A DNA stretch of 64,000 nt, from contig NZ_CADFEJ010000023.1 of the NCBI RefSeq assembly GCF_902833055.1, positions 1-64,000 of the forward strand. Reading direction: 5' to 3'. The position numbers were made by a program, and so were the translations under genes. Positions 1 through 9,441 of this stretch are shown piece after piece; positions within the stretch are counted from its first letter, which is position 1; every line of letters starts with the position of its first letter. The DNA comes from Burkholderia territorii (GTDB lineage: Bacteria > Pseudomonadota > Gammaproteobacteria > Burkholderiales > Burkholderiaceae). The notes below the pieces were generated by a model. The model had not been told where the DNA came from, did no database searches, and saw nothing but the letters and a program-made list of their open reading frames with translations.

Positions 1-122
1 CCAGCGTCGTCGAAGGCATCAACAACACCATTAAGGTCATCAAGCGTCGGGCCTACGGGTACCGCGACGAGGAATACTTCTTCCTCAAAATCCGCGCCGC
101 GTTCCCCGGTAATCCTCGATGA
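1..122 (+). CDS. ISL3-type transposase, C-terminal fragment (5' end outside window)
   Basis: The frame is open from the window edge and ends at TGA 120-122, giving 39 visible residues. They include the stretches NNTIKVIKRRAYGYRDEE and FFLKIRAAFPGNPR, which resemble the C-terminal end of ISL3-family (IS204/IS1001/IS1165 type) DDE transposases. The enzyme would cut and join insertion-sequence ends. Catalytic residues lie outside the window, so intactness cannot be judged. The stop is only a few bases before the acnA terminator, so the element end, or a truncation of it, lies right at the acnA 3' side. No terminal inverted repeat could be identified with one end visible. Family assignment is from remembered sequence character. 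Confidence 0.7.
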   Translation, partial: SVVEGINNTIKVIKRRAYGYRDEEYFFLKIRAAFPGNPR

Positions 123-126
123 ACCT

Positions 127-154
127 AAAAAAAGCCCGACACGAGGCCGGGCTT
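127..154 (-). terminator. Rho-independent terminator of acnA
   Basis: Read on the minus strand, a 7-bp stem AAGCCCG/CGGGCTT (arms 148-154 and 132-138) is followed by a run of seven T. It lies 57 bp past the acnA stop and is the natural end of the leftward TCA transcript. Confidence 0.85.
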
Positions 155-210
155 CCAAATCGGCCGCAACCGCCCGCGAGGCGGCTGCGGCACCTGCAAA
201 AGCAGGGCGC

Positions 211-2928
211 TTACGCTGCGAGCAGCGAGCGCAGCACGAACGGCAGGATCCCGCCGTGCTTGTAGTAGTCGACTTCGATCGGCGTATCGATGCGCAGCAG
301 CACCGGCACGCGGGTCGTTTCGCCGTTCTTGCGGTGGATCACCAGCGTGACGTCCTGCTGCGGCTTGAAGTCGTCGCCGAGGCCTTCGATGTCGTAGGTC
401 TCCTCGCCGGTGATGCCGAGCGACTGGACGCTGTCCGCGCCCTTGAACTGCAGCGGCAGCACGCCCATGCCGACCAGGTTCGAGCGGTGGATCCGCTCGA
501 AGCTGCGTGCGATCACGGCCTTCACGCCGAGCAGTTGCGTGCCCTTCGCGGCCCAGTCGCGCGACGAGCCCGTGCCGTACTCTTCGCCCGCGAACACGAC
601 GGTCGGCGTGCCGGCGTCGACATACTTCATCGCCGCATCGTAGATCGACAGCTGTTCGCCGCTCGGCTGATGAATCGTCAGGCCGCCTTCGACACGCGTG
701 CCGTCTGCCTTCGCCGGGATCATCAGGTTCTTGATCCGCACGTTCGCGAACGTGCCGCGCATCATCACGTCGTGGTTGCCGCGGCGCGAGCCGTAGCTGT
801 TGAAGTCGGCCTTCTGCACGCCGTTTTCCTTCAGCCACTTGCCTGCCGGCGAGTCTTCCTTGATCGAGCCTGCCGGGCTGATGTGGTCGGTCGTGACCGA
901 GTCACCGAAGATGCCCAGTGCGCGCGCGCCCTTGACCGTCGGGATCGAAGCGGCCGGCTCCATCGAGAAGTCGTTGCCGAAGAACGGCGGCTCGGCGATG
1001 TAGGTCGACTTCGGCCAGTCGTAGACCTGGCCCGTTTCGCCCTCGATCTTGCTCCAGAGGTCGCCCTTCTTGGTCAGCTTCGAGTAGTTGTCCTCGAACT
1101 TCTTCGGATCGAGCGCGAACTTGAGCAGCGCGTGGATTTCCTCGCTGGTCGGCCAGATGTCGCCGAGGTAGATGTCGTAGCCGTCCTTGCCCTTGCCGAC
1201 CGGCTCGGTCATCAGGTCGCGCGTGATGTTGCCGGCGATCGCGTAGGCGACGACCAGCGGCGGCGACGCGAGGAAGTTCGCGCGGATGTTCGGGTGAATG
1301 CGCGCTTCGAAGTTGCGGTTGCCCGACAGCACCGCGGCCGCGACGATGTCGTTCTTCGTGATCGCTTCGTTCAGCTCCGGCGTCAGGTCGCCCGCGTTGC
1401 CGATACAGGTCGTGCAGCCGTAGGCGGCCACTTCGAAACCGAGTTTTGCGAGGTAGGGCAGCAGGCCCGTCTTCGTCAGGTATTCGGTGACGATGCGCGA
1501 TCCCGGCGCAAGCGACGTCTTGATGTGCGGCGCGACGGTCAGGCCGGCTTCGACGGCCTTCTTCGCGAGCAGGCCGGCGGCCAGCAGCACGCTCGGGTTC
1601 GACGTGTTCGTGCACGACGTGATCGCGGCGATCAGCACGTCGCCGTTCTTCACGTCGACGCCATTGCTCGTCGTGTACTGCGCGTTCAGGTCTTCCGCCT
1701 TCTTCGCGAAGCCGTTTTCCGCGACCGGCTTCGAGAACAGCTCGGTGAACGTCGACTTCACGTTGCCGATCTCGATGCGATCCTGCGGGCGCTTCGGGCC
1801 GGCCAGCGACGGCGCGACCGTTGCGAGATCGAGCGTCACCGTCTTCGTGTAGTCGATGTCGCCGGCCTTCGGAATGCCGAACAGATTCTGTGCCTTGAAG
1901 TAGTTCTCGAACGCGGCGATTTCCGCCTTCGTGCGGCCCGTGCCTTCGAAGTATTCGATGGTCTTTTCGTCGACCGGGAAGAAGCCCATCGTCGCGCCGT
2001 ATTCCGGCGCCATGTTGCCGATCGTTGCGCGATCCGGCAGCGACAGCGACTTCGTGCCTTCGCCGAAGAACTCGACGAACTTGCCGACGACCTTCTCCTT
2101 GCGCAGCATTTCGGTGATCGTCAGCACCAGGTCGGTGGCCGTCACGCCTTCGCGCAGCTTACCCTTCAGCTCGACGCCGACGACGTCCGGCGTCAGGAAG
2201 TACACCGGCTGGCCGAGCATGCCGGCTTCCGCCTCGATGCCGCCCACGCCCCAGCCGACCACGCCGATGCCGTTGATCATCGTCGTGTGGCTGTCCGTGC
2301 CGACGAGCGTGTCCGGGTAGTACACGGTGTCACCGCCATCCGCCTTCTTGTGGACGCCGCGCGCGAGATACTCGAGGTTCACCTGGTGGACGATGCCGAC
2401 GCCCGGCGGCACGACCTTGAACGTATCGAACGCCTGCATGCCCCACTTCATGAACTGATAGCGCTCGTTGTTGCGCTGGAATTCCAGCTTCATGTTCAGG
2501 TCGAGCGCGTCCTTCTGGCGGAAGTAGTCGATCTGGACCGAGTGGTCGACGACGAGATCCACCGGCACCAGCGGCTCGATCTTCTTCGGGTTCTTGCCCG
2601 AGCGCTCCGCCACACCACGCATGGCCGCGATGTCGGCGAGCAGCGGCACGCCCGTGAAGTCCTGCAGCACGACGCGCGACACCACGAACGGAATCTCGTC
2701 GACACGCTTCGCGGTCGGCTTCCAGTTCGCGAGCTGCTCGATGTGTTCCTCGGTGATCTTCTTGCCGTCGTAGTTGCGCAGCACGGACTCGAGCACGATA
2801 CGGATCGACACCGGAAGGCGTTCGATCTTCGTCTTCAGTTCCTTGCCGAGCTGCGGCAGCGAGTAGAACTTGCCTTTGCCGGAACCGCTGTCGAATTCCT
2901 TGAGGGTCTTGTGGAGATTGTGGGCCAT
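211..2928 (-). CDS. acnA: aconitate hydratase A
   Basis: This 905-residue cytoplasmic [4Fe-4S] enzyme converts citrate to isocitrate through cis-aconitate in the TCA cycle. The three cluster ligands are visible: Cys439 in [10 protein letters not shown], and Cys505 and Cys508 in GCTTCIGN. Spacing and length match the AcnA/IRP1 type, which is about 890-900 residues. An in-frame ATG lies 33 bases upstream, but the start at 2928 is preferred because AGGA lies 8 bases before it and the family begins MAHNLHKTL-like. It follows the PrpD-type gene by 47 bp on the same strand and ends at a clear terminator. A role as the AcnD partner of a methylcitrate cycle is less likely, because no prpB, prpC or prpF is present here. 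Confidence 0.97.
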   Translation of the reverse strand: MAHNLHKTLKEFDSGSGKGKFYSLPQLGKELKTKIERLPVSIRIVLESVLRNYDGKKITEEHIEQLANWKPTAKRVDEIPFVVSRVVLQDFTGVPLLADIAAMRGVAERSGKNPKKIEPLVPVDLVVDHSVQIDYFRQKDALDLNMKLEFQRNNERYQFMKWGMQAFDTFKVVPPGVGIVHQVNLEYLARGVHKKADGGDTVYYPDTLVGTDSHTTMINGIGVVGWGVGGIEAEAGMLGQPVYFLTPDVVGVELKGKLREGVTATDLVLTITEMLRKEKVVGKFVEFFGEGTKSLSLPDRATIGNMAPEYGATMGFFPVDEKTIEYFEGTGRTKAEIAAFENYFKAQNLFGIPKAGDIDYTKTVTLDLATVAPSLAGPKRPQDRIEIGNVKSTFTELFSKPVAENGFAKKAEDLNAQYTTSNGVDVKNGDVLIAAITSCTNTSNPSVLLAAGLLAKKAVEAGLTVAPHIKTSLAPGSRIVTEYLTKTGLLPYLAKLGFEVAAYGCTTCIGNAGDLTPELNEAITKNDIVAAAVLSGNRNFEARIHPNIRANFLASPPLVVAYAIAGNITRDLMTEPVGKGKDGYDIYLGDIWPTSEEIHALLKFALDPKKFEDNYSKLTKKGDLWSKIEGETGQVYDWPKSTYIAEPPFFGNDFSMEPAASIPTVKGARALGIFGDSVTTDHISPAGSIKEDSPAGKWLKENGVQKADFNSYGSRRGNHDVMMRGTFANVRIKNLMIPAKADGTRVEGGLTIHQPSGEQLSIYDAAMKYVDAGTPTVVFAGEEYGTGSSRDWAAKGTQLLGVKAVIARSFERIHRSNLVGMGVLPLQFKGADSVQSLGITGEETYDIEGLGDDFKPQQDVTLVIHRKNGETTRVPVLLRIDTPIEVDYYKHGGILPFVLRSLLAA

Positions 2929-2975
2929 GGTGATTTTCCTGGGTTTAAGGCTAGGAAACAAACAGTGCTGTACGG

Positions 2976-4427
2976 CTATATCACATACAAGTCGACGTAC
3001 TCATCGACCGGCATCGCTTCGAGCTTTGCCTGGTCCAGCGACACGTCGAGAATCGCTTGTTGCTGCTTTGCCGGGAAGCGGCGGGCGAGGTTGGTCCTGA
3101 ACTTCTCGACCAGCAGCGGGATGCCCTCCGCACGGCGTCGCCGATGGCCGATCGGGTATTCGACCGCCACTTCGGCGAGTTTCGACCCGTCCGCGAATTC
3201 GATCGTCAGCGCGTTCGCGATCGATCGTCTGGCCGGGTCATGGTAATCCTTCGTGAACTGCGGATCCTCGACGCACACGGTTTTCGCGCGCAGTGCGTCG
3301 ATGCGCGGATCGGCGGCGACCGCGTCTTCGTAATCGGCCGCGCTCAGCCGGCCGAACAGCAGCGGCACGGCCACCATGTACTGGATGCAGTGGTCGCGGT
3401 CGGCCGGATTGGCGAGCGGCCCCTGCTTGTCGATGATGCGGATCGCGGCCGCGTGCGTGCGGATCGTGATCCGGCTGATGTCGTCGGTCGTGCGGCCCGC
3501 CGCGGCCAGTTGCGCGTGCAGCTGCAGCGCGGCTTCGGCGGCCGTCTGCGCGTGAAATTCCGCGGGGAACGCGATCTTGAACAGCACGTTCTCCATCACG
3601 TACGTGCCGTACGGGCGCTGGAAGCGGAACGGCTGGCCGTCGAACAGCACATCGTAGAAGCCCCAGGTTTTCGCGGTGAGCGCCGACGGGTAGCCCATTT
3701 CACCCGTTTTCGCGATCAGCGCGAGGCGCACCGCGCGGGATGTGGCGTCGCCGGCCGCCCACGACTTGCGCGAGCCGGTGTTCGGCGCGTGGCGGTACGT
3801 GCGCAGCGCGTGGCCGTCGACGAATGCGTTGGATACCGCGTTGATCAGCTCGTCGCGCGTGAGGCCGAGCAGGCGGCCGACGACGGCCGTCGACGCGACC
3901 TTGACGAGCAGCACGTGGTCGAGGCCGACCGCGTTGAACGAATTCTCGAGCGCGAGGCAGCCCTGGATCTCGTGCGCCTGGATCATCGCGACGAGCACGT
4001 CGCGCATGGCAAGCGGCCGCCTGCCGGCTGCGACGGCCGTGCGGGACAGCCAGTCGGCCGTCGCCAGGATGCCGCCGAGGTTGTCGGACGGATGGCCCCA
4101 TTCGGCGGCGAGCCAGGTATCGTTGAAGTCCAGCCACCGGATCATCGCGCCGATGTCGAAAGCGGCCTTGACCGGATCGAGCTGGAAGGACGTGCCGGGC
4201 ACCTTCGCGCCGTTCGGCACGATCGTGCCGGGCACGACCGGGCCGAGCAGCTTGGTGCAGGCAGGGTAGGACAGCGCCTCGAGTCCGCATCCGAGCGTGT
4301 CGATCAGGCAATGACGCGCCGTCTCCAGCGCGAGCGCGCTGTCGATTCCGGTGTTCAGCACGTAGTCGACGATATCGACGAGTACCGTATCCGGAGCGGG
4401 GCGGACGTTGGAGACCGAGGCGGACAT
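2976..4427 (-). CDS. prpD: MmgE/PrpD family dehydratase (2-methylcitrate dehydratase, possibly bifunctional with aconitase)
   Basis: The product has 483 residues, the same length as classical PrpD. Hallmarks include [20 protein letters not shown] near residues 92-111, [14 protein letters not shown], and the late segment [11 protein letters not shown]. PrpD proteins dehydrate 2-methylcitrate to 2-methyl-cis-aconitate without a metal cluster and usually accept citrate weakly. The other methylcitrate-cycle genes are absent, and the gene sits between TCA genes and directly before acnA. A housekeeping role as a cluster-free auxiliary aconitase is therefore as plausible as propionate breakdown; this is inference. 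The ribosome binding site before ATG 4427 is weak. Confidence 0.88.
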   Translation of the reverse strand: MSASVSNVRPAPDTVLVDIVDYVLNTGIDSALALETARHCLIDTLGCGLEALSYPACTKLLGPVVPGTIVPNGAKVPGTSFQLDPVKAAFDIGAMIRWLDFNDTWLAAEWGHPSDNLGGILATADWLSRTAVAAGRRPLAMRDVLVAMIQAHEIQGCLALENSFNAVGLDHVLLVKVASTAVVGRLLGLTRDELINAVSNAFVDGHALRTYRHAPNTGSRKSWAAGDATSRAVRLALIAKTGEMGYPSALTAKTWGFYDVLFDGQPFRFQRPYGTYVMENVLFKIAFPAEFHAQTAAEAALQLHAQLAAAGRTTDDISRITIRTHAAAIRIIDKQGPLANPADRDHCIQYMVAVPLLFGRLSAADYEDAVAADPRIDALRAKTVCVEDPQFTKDYHDPARRSIANALTIEFADGSKLAEVAVEYPIGHRRRRAEGIPLLVEKFRTNLARRFPAKQQQAILDVSLDQAKLEAMPVDEYVDLYVI

Positions 4428-4455
4428 CGAGGGCCCTGGGAGCGTGAAGACGCGC

Positions 4456-4965
4456 TTAGTTCGTTGCCGGCTTCAACTCGTTCGATTGCGTCGGAGCCGG
4501 CGTGCCTTGCGCCATTTCCGGCGTCACGCATTCGTCGGCGAGACGCTCGCCGCCGTTGGCGTCGCTGAACAGCATCGCCTTGCTCGGGATCACGACCAGC
4601 TTGAAGCCAGCGGCCGGATCGTAGAACGTGTCGGCGCCCGTCGTCGTGGCCTGACGCGGCAGCTTGTAGTTCTTCTTCGCCCAGTGAACCGTGACGACCT
4701 GGTCACGCTTCATGTCGCCGGCCAGGTCGAACGACAGGCCGTCCTTGCACGACCACTTGACCGCGCCGTCCGGCACCGGATCGACCTTGGCCGCTGCGCG
4801 CGCCTGCGCCTTCTTGCTGCGCGGGATGATGCGCTTGGCCGGCGCCGGGCGCTTGGCCGCCTTCTTCGCGGTCGTTGCCGTACCCTGGGCGAACGCGCTC
4901 GGAGCCGACACCAGCATCGTGGCGGACAACGCGCCGATGGCGGTAGCGATCAGGAGTTTCTTCAT
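4456..4965 (-). CDS. exported protein of unknown function, 169 residues
   Basis: A textbook Sec signal peptide opens the protein (MKKLLIATA, a hydrophobic core, then SAFA before Gln-Gly, cleavage near residue 26). A short Ala/Lys/Pro-rich basic linker follows, roughly residues 30-55. The remaining globular part has two cysteines (WSCKDGL and DECVTP) that could form a disulfide in the periplasm. I do not recognise the family. It lies 28 bp upstream of the PrpD-type gene in the same orientation, so co-transcription is likely. The context does not suggest an enzymatic step. Confidence 0.8.
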   Translation of the reverse strand: MKKLLIATAIGALSATMLVSAPSAFAQGTATTAKKAAKRPAPAKRIIPRSKKAQARAAAKVDPVPDGAVKWSCKDGLSFDLAGDMKRDQVVTVHWAKKNYKLPRQATTTGADTFYDPAAGFKLVVIPSKAMLFSDANGGERLADECVTPEMAQGTPAPTQSNELKPATN

Positions 4966-5188
4966 GGAGTCAGAACCTTTCGATAATCAGTTGACAAGGG
5001 CCGGCGGCAAACACCGTCGGCCGGTTTGAAACTGCACGCGCCCCGGAAGCGCGCAGCGGCCGCTATTTTCACCTATTTGGCCGCGCATATTTCAGGTTTT
5101 CGGGCTCCGTTACGTTTTTTGTCGTTTCGCAAACCTGTCTCGGGTTCACGCTCCGGTGATTCGATGAAATGCGTGTGTCGGCGCGCGC

Positions 5189-6193
5189 TCACCGCGCGTC
5201 TCCGGCGGCCGGGCCGAACAGCGGCGCGGCCTCGGCCGGCACCGGCTGGCCGGTCGCCCGTGCGCGGCGCAGCACCGACCAGTAATAGCGGTAGCTCGCG
5301 CGGTCGTGCAGTGTATCGCCGTGGCGCGTCGGGCCCCAGTCGGCGGCCTGTGCGGCCAGCAGGATCTCGGCGGCGAGCGCGACTTCGTCGGTGCGCGGCG
5401 CGAACGCGTCGACGATCGGGCGAATCTGCGCGGGATGGATGCTCCACATCCGCGTGAACGCGAACTCGTCGCGCGCGCGGCGTGCGTCGCCGGCGACGAC
5501 GCCCATGTCGCGCACTTCCGTCGTCACGTTGTGCGACGGCGTCTTGCCGTGCGCGTGGCAAGCCGCCGCGATTTCCAGCTTCGCGCGGCGCACGAGCGGG
5601 TGGTCGAACTGGCCGGGCGAGCGCATCGCCGTATCGGGAATCGCGCCGTGATGCGCGGACACGAAGTCCATCAGCCCGAAGCTGAGCGTGCCGACCAGCG
5701 GCAGCGCGGCGAGCGCGGCCGCCTGCGCGAGCGCGCCGTGCGTCTCGACCAGCACGTCGACCGGAATCGGCTGCGCGAGGCCGAGCTCGCGGCGCGTGCC
5801 TTCGATGAACGCGATCATTTCGGCCGCGTCGGCGGCGTTGGCGATTTTCGGGAGCGTGACGTAGGCCGGTGCGCGCGCGGCGCGCAGCACGATGCGCACG
5901 TCGTCGCGCCAGTGGGGATGGGAAAAGTCGTGGATGCGGACGCCGACCCGCCCGAAGCGGTTTTCGGCGCTGCCGAGGATGTCGGCGACGAGCTGCGCGT
6001 GCGCGGCTTCCTGGCCGACGGACGCGCCGTCCTCGCAGTCGAGCGTGATGTCGAACACCGGGCCGAGTTCGGCCTGGAGCGCGAGCGACTTGCGCATCAG
6101 CTTCTCGCTGCCCGCGTAGTGATCGCAGCATGGCAGGATCGCGGGCGGGGACGCCCCGTCGTACAGCACTTGTGCAGGAGTGAGCGCGGACAT
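5189..6193 (-). CDS. HpcH/HpaI aldolase / CitE-like acyl-CoA lyase family protein
   Basis: This 334-residue TIM-barrel protein belongs to the citrate lyase beta / malyl-CoA lyase superfamily. DITLDCEDGAS supplies the acidic metal ligands. VRIHDFSHPHW carries the conserved CoA-phosphate arginine, VLVETHGAL another metal-binding glutamate, and FTRMWSIHPAQ the late family signature. Family members cleave or form C-C bonds of (S)-malyl-, citramalyl- or beta-methylmalyl-CoA; the substrate here is not known. The start at 6193 is preferred over a 29-residue longer form because the family begins close to this Met. The ribosome binding site is poor. It lies between mdh and the acnA group on the same strand, consistent with C4/C5 acid metabolism. 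Confidence 0.85.
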   Translation of the reverse strand: MSALTPAQVLYDGASPPAILPCCDHYAGSEKLMRKSLALQAELGPVFDITLDCEDGASVGQEAAHAQLVADILGSAENRFGRVGVRIHDFSHPHWRDDVRIVLRAARAPAYVTLPKIANAADAAEMIAFIEGTRRELGLAQPIPVDVLVETHGALAQAAALAALPLVGTLSFGLMDFVSAHHGAIPDTAMRSPGQFDHPLVRRAKLEIAAACHAHGKTPSHNVTTEVRDMGVVAGDARRARDEFAFTRMWSIHPAQIRPIVDAFAPRTDEVALAAEILLAAQAADWGPTRHGDTLHDRASYRYYWSVLRRARATGQPVPAEAAPLFGPAAGDAR

Positions 6194-6377
6194 CTCTTCT
6201 ACGTCAAGGAAGCGGGCAACGTGGAGAAAATCGGATTCGGGCGCATTCTGGGCCGGCGCGCGGGGCGCGTCGAGCGGCAAAACGTGCCCGGATCGGATCG
6301 GGCGGCGGGGCCGGCTGCAGGCCCGCCGCCCATGCCGTGACCGGACCGCCCGGAGGCGGCCCGGCCATGCAGCCTGC

Positions 6378-7364
6378 TTAGTTCTTCAGCAGGTGAGCGA
6401 CGCCGTCGCGCTCTTCGAGCAGTTCGGCCAGCGTGCCGTCCATCTTCTCGCGCGAGAATGCGTCGATCTCGAGGCCTTCGACGCGCTTGTATTCGCCGTT
6501 TTCGCACGTGACGGGCACGCCGTAGATGATGTCTTCGGGGATGCCGTACGAGCCGTCCGACGGGATGCCCATCGTGACCCACTTGCCGTTCGTGCCGAGG
6601 ACCCAGTCACGCACGTGGTCGATCGCCGCGTTCGCTGCCGACGCTGCCGACGACAGGCCGCGCGCTTCGATGATCGCCGCGCCGCGCTTGCCGACGGTCG
6701 GGATGAACGTGTCGCGGTTCCACACGTCGTCGTTGATCAGCTTCAGCAGCGACTCGCCTTCGGCGGTCGCGAAGCGGAAGTCGGGGTACATCGTCGGCGA
6801 GTGGTTGCCCCACACGGCGAGCTTCTCGATCGATGCGACCGGCTTGCCCGACTTCGCCGCGAGCTGCGACAGCGCGCGGTTGTGGTCGAGGCGCAGCATC
6901 GCCGTGAAGTTCTTCTTCGGCAGATCCGGTGCCGACTTCATCGCGATGTACGCGTTGGTGTTCGCCGGGTTGCCGACGACCAGCACCTTCACGTCGCGGC
7001 TCGCGACTTCGTTCAGCGCGGCGCCCTGGACCGTGAAGATCTCGGCGTTCGCCGACAGCAGGTCCTTGCGCTCCATGCCCTTCGAGCGCGGACGTGCACC
7101 GACCAGCAGCGCGACGTCTGCATCCTTGAATGCAACCTTCGGATCGTCGGTGATCACGACGCCCGCGAGCAGCGGGAACGCGCAATCGTCGAGTTCCATC
7201 ACGACGCCTTTGACGGCGGCTTGGGCTTGCGGGAGGTCGAGCAGTTGCAGGATGACCGGCTGGTCCTTGCCGAGCAGGTCGCCGTTCGCGATGCGGAACA
7301 GCAGGGAGTAAGCGATTTGACCTGCGGCGCCGGTGACGGCAACGCGCTTTGCGGGCTTAGCCAT
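6378..7364 (-). CDS. mdh: malate dehydrogenase (NAD)
   Basis: The protein has 328 residues and oxidises malate to oxaloacetate. Visible motifs are the Rossmann glycines [14 protein letters not shown] at the N terminus, the substrate arginines in [13 protein letters not shown], the NPANTNAY segment and the catalytic histidine in [12 protein letters not shown]. This is the homotetrameric or dimeric LDH-like MDH of the beta-proteobacterial type, normally 325-330 residues. It is the first gene of the leftward arm. A TTGACT-N17-TACACT promoter and a 16-bp palindrome lie upstream, and the GntR regulator is transcribed divergently. Confidence 0.97.
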
Positions 7365-7548
7365 TGAAAATCTCCAGGACGGGTGAAGCGGTGGACGCTA
7401 GGCAAAACGCCATTCTATGCGCGTTACGCGAAGCGTTGCATTGAAGCAGGGCGGAGGACTCGCGAAAGGCAGACGCGGTGAACCTGGAGACGGCCGTGGC
7501 ACGTAGCCGGGGACGCGTTTTGCACCCGCGAACCCTTGCTCGCCCCGG

Positions 7549-7577
7549 AGTGTAGGAGCCGGCGGGCCCAAAGTCAA
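7549..7577 (-). promoter_or_regulatory. candidate sigma-70 promoter of mdh
   Basis: On the minus strand TTGACT (7572-7577) and TACACT (7549-7554) are separated by exactly 17 bases. This gives a good -35 and a fair -10 about 180 bp upstream of the mdh ATG. The palindrome at 7589-7604 begins 12 bases upstream of the -35. Confidence 0.6.
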
Positions 7578-7588
7578 ACGGTATCATA

Positions 7589-7604
7589 TGTCTTATATAA
7601 GACA
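7589..7604. promoter_or_regulatory. perfect 16-bp palindrome, probable operator of the GntR regulator
   Basis: The site reads TGTCTTATATAAGACA, identical on both strands, in the mdh-gntR intergenic region. GntR-family dimers bind such short dyads. The spot would let one site act on both divergent genes. TATAAG inside it could be the -10 of gntR, which would give autoregulation. I found no second copy before acnA, sdhC or gltA. Confidence 0.6.
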
Positions 7605-7661
7605 GATGTTTTGCGGAATTTGAGTGGACGGAAAAGCGCGGTTTGTGATGAAATGCGCGCC

Positions 7662-8477
7662 ATGACATCGAACCAGGCGAACAACGCGAATCCGACCGGC
7701 GCAGGCGGCCCAGGGCAGCCGGGCGCGGCCGATTCCGTGCCGGCGCCTGCCGCGTCGCCGTCGCCCACCTTCAGTCCGTTATACCAGCAGATCAAGTCGT
7801 TGATCACGCAAAGCCTGGAATCCGGCGAATGGAAGCCGGGCGAGATCATTCCGAGCGAAGTGGAGCTCGCGGCCCGTTACAAGGTCAGCCAGGGCACCGT
7901 TCGCAAGGCGATCGACGAACTGGCCGCCGAAAACCTCGTGGTCCGGCGCCAGGGCAAGGGTACTTTTGTTGCAACGCACAACGAAGATCGCGCGCAGTTC
8001 CGCTTTCTGCGGCTGCTCGCCGACGACGGTGCCGAGCACCCGCACGTGAGCCGCCTGCTCGAATGCCGGCGCCTGCGTGCGCCGGCCGAGATCGCGCGGC
8101 AGCTCGACCTGAAGCCGGCCGACCCGGTCGTGCAGGTGCGCCGCCTGCTGGAGTTCGAGAACGAAGCGACGGTGCTCGACGAGATCTGGCTGCCGGGCGC
8201 GATGTTCCGCGGGCTCACGTTCGAGCGGCTGAGCGAGTACAAGGGGCCGCTCTACGCGATGTTCGAGACGGAATTCGGCACGCGGATGATCCGCGCGACG
8301 GAGAAGATCCGCGCGGTGGCGGCGGAGCCGGCGGTGGCCGACCTGCTGCACGTGCCGGCGGGTTTCCCTTTGCTGTCGGTCGAGCGCGTGTCCTATACAT
8401 ACGGAGACCGGCCGGTGGAAGTGCGGCGCGGATGGTATGTCACGACCGGGTATTACTATCACAATGACCTGAGCTGA
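7662..8477 (+). CDS. GntR family transcriptional regulator (HutC subfamily, UTRA domain)
   Basis: The chosen start gives 271 residues. After a Pro/Ala/Gly-rich, probably disordered lead of about 40 residues comes a winged helix-turn-helix (PLYQQIKSLI ... PSEVELAARYKVSQGTVRKA ... RRQGKGTFV). A UTRA effector-binding domain follows, running to VRRGWYVTTGYYYH at the C terminus. No strong ribosome binding site marks the start; ATG 7653 is an alternative three codons earlier. The gene is divergent from mdh and reads toward sdhCDABE-gltA, so it is the natural candidate regulator of the TCA block, with a carboxylic acid as possible effector. That role is inference from position. Confidence 0.88.
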   Translation: MTSNQANNANPTGAGGPGQPGAADSVPAPAASPSPTFSPLYQQIKSLITQSLESGEWKPGEIIPSEVELAARYKVSQGTVRKAIDELAAENLVVRRQGKGTFVATHNEDRAQFRFLRLLADDGAEHPHVSRLLECRRLRAPAEIARQLDLKPADPVVQVRRLLEFENEATVLDEIWLPGAMFRGLTFERLSEYKGPLYAMFETEFGTRMIRATEKIRAVAAEPAVADLLHVPAGFPLLSVERVSYTYGDRPVEVRRGWYVTTGYYYHNDLS

Positions 8478-8648
8478 CGACGTATCGGCACAGGCATGCG
8501 TGCATGCGCGTTTCCCACGCTCGCGTAGCACGTTTCGGGCCGCCTTTATTCCCGTTCGCGTAATGATCCAGAGCAGACTTTCGCTGCAGCGCGATATAAA
8601 AAGGCGCTAAAATCGCGGATTAGTGTGACAACATAGTAGGGGTCTAGC

Positions 8649-9065
8649 ATGACTGACGCAGTAAGAAAGCCGAGGCCGGAATACCGGAACATCGGAATCG
8701 GCGACATCACGTTGAAATATCGCATGCCCCTGGCGGCGATATTGTCGATTCTCCATCGTATCAGCGGCGCGCTGCTGTTCCTGTTCCTGCCGTTCCTGCT
8801 GTTCCTCTTCGATCAGAGCCTCACCTCCGAGCTCAGCTTCGAAGTCTTCAAGGCTTTCCTCTCCAACATCGTCGTCAAGCTGATCGTCCTCGCGTTGTCC
8901 TGGGCGTTCCTCCACCATTTCTGCGCCGGCATTCGCCACCTGCTGATGGACGTCAACCACGACGCCGTCTCGAAGGAAGGCGGCAAGCGGACGGCCGTCG
9001 TCGTCTTCGTCGTCTCGATCGCGCTGACGATCGCCATGGCACTCAAACTGTTCGGAGCATTCTAA
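8649..9065 (+). CDS. sdhC: succinate dehydrogenase cytochrome b556 subunit
   Basis: The 138-residue product anchors succinate dehydrogenase in the inner membrane and helps bind haem b and ubiquinone. Three hydrophobic segments are visible (starting near residues 31, 75 and 113). RISGALLF is the usual quinone-site region, and HHFCAGIRHLLMD carries the haem-ligand histidine. AGGGG lies a short distance before the ATG. First gene of the sdhCDABE unit, followed after 4 bp by sdhD. Confidence 0.95.
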   Translation: MTDAVRKPRPEYRNIGIGDITLKYRMPLAAILSILHRISGALLFLFLPFLLFLFDQSLTSELSFEVFKAFLSNIVVKLIVLALSWAFLHHFCAGIRHLLMDVNHDAVSKEGGKRTAVVVFVVSIALTIAMALKLFGAF

Positions 9066-9069
9066 GAAA

Positions 9070-9438
9070 ATGGCAGCCAACAACCGAATCGGCTCGAAGC
9101 GCCTCGTCGTCGGCGCTCACTACGGCCTGCGCGACTGGCTCGCGCAGCGCGTCACCGCCACGATCATGGCGGTCTACACGGTCATTCTGCTCGTGCTGTT
9201 CTTCGGCGCGCATGACTTCTCGTACGAAGGCTGGGCATCGATCTTCTCCGCGCAATGGATGAAGCTCGCGACCTTCGTGACGCTGCTCTCCCTCTTCTAC
9301 CACGCATGGGTCGGCGTGCGCGACATCTGGATGGACTACGTGAAGCCCGTCGGTGTGCGCCTGCTGCTGCAATCGCTGACCATCGTCTGGCTGCTCGCAT
9401 GTGCGGGCTACGCCGCGCAGATTCTCTGGAGAGTGTAA
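9070..9438 (+). CDS. sdhD: succinate dehydrogenase hydrophobic membrane anchor subunit
   Basis: The protein has 122 residues and three membrane helices (TATIMAVYTVILLVLFF, an internal one ending in the haem-region YHAWVGVRDIWMDYVK, and SLTIVWLLACAGYA). It pairs with SdhC to hold haem b and the quinone site. It starts 4 bp after sdhC and ends 3 bp before sdhA, so translation is probably coupled. Confidence 0.95.
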   Translation: MAANNRIGSKRLVVGAHYGLRDWLAQRVTATIMAVYTVILLVLFFGAHDFSYEGWASIFSAQWMKLATFVTLLSLFYHAWVGVRDIWMDYVKPVGVRLLLQSLTIVWLLACAGYAAQILWRV

Positions 9439-9441
9439 AGA

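Noticed and set aside
256-3246. Very long plus-strand frame across acnA
   Set aside because: It is the antisense shadow of acnA in GC-rich DNA. Its composition is Arg/Val/Asp-rich with no recognisable motif, whereas the minus frame is a full aconitase with cluster ligands.
6299-6330. GC-rich hairpin between mdh and the CitE-like gene as a terminator
   Set aside because: Arms pair well but there is no T run on either strand, and such hairpins are common by chance in this composition.
8585-8613. sigma-70 promoter for sdhC
   Set aside because: TATAAA and TAAAAT -10-like hexamers exist, but none has an acceptable -35 at 16-18 bases, so no specific call was made.
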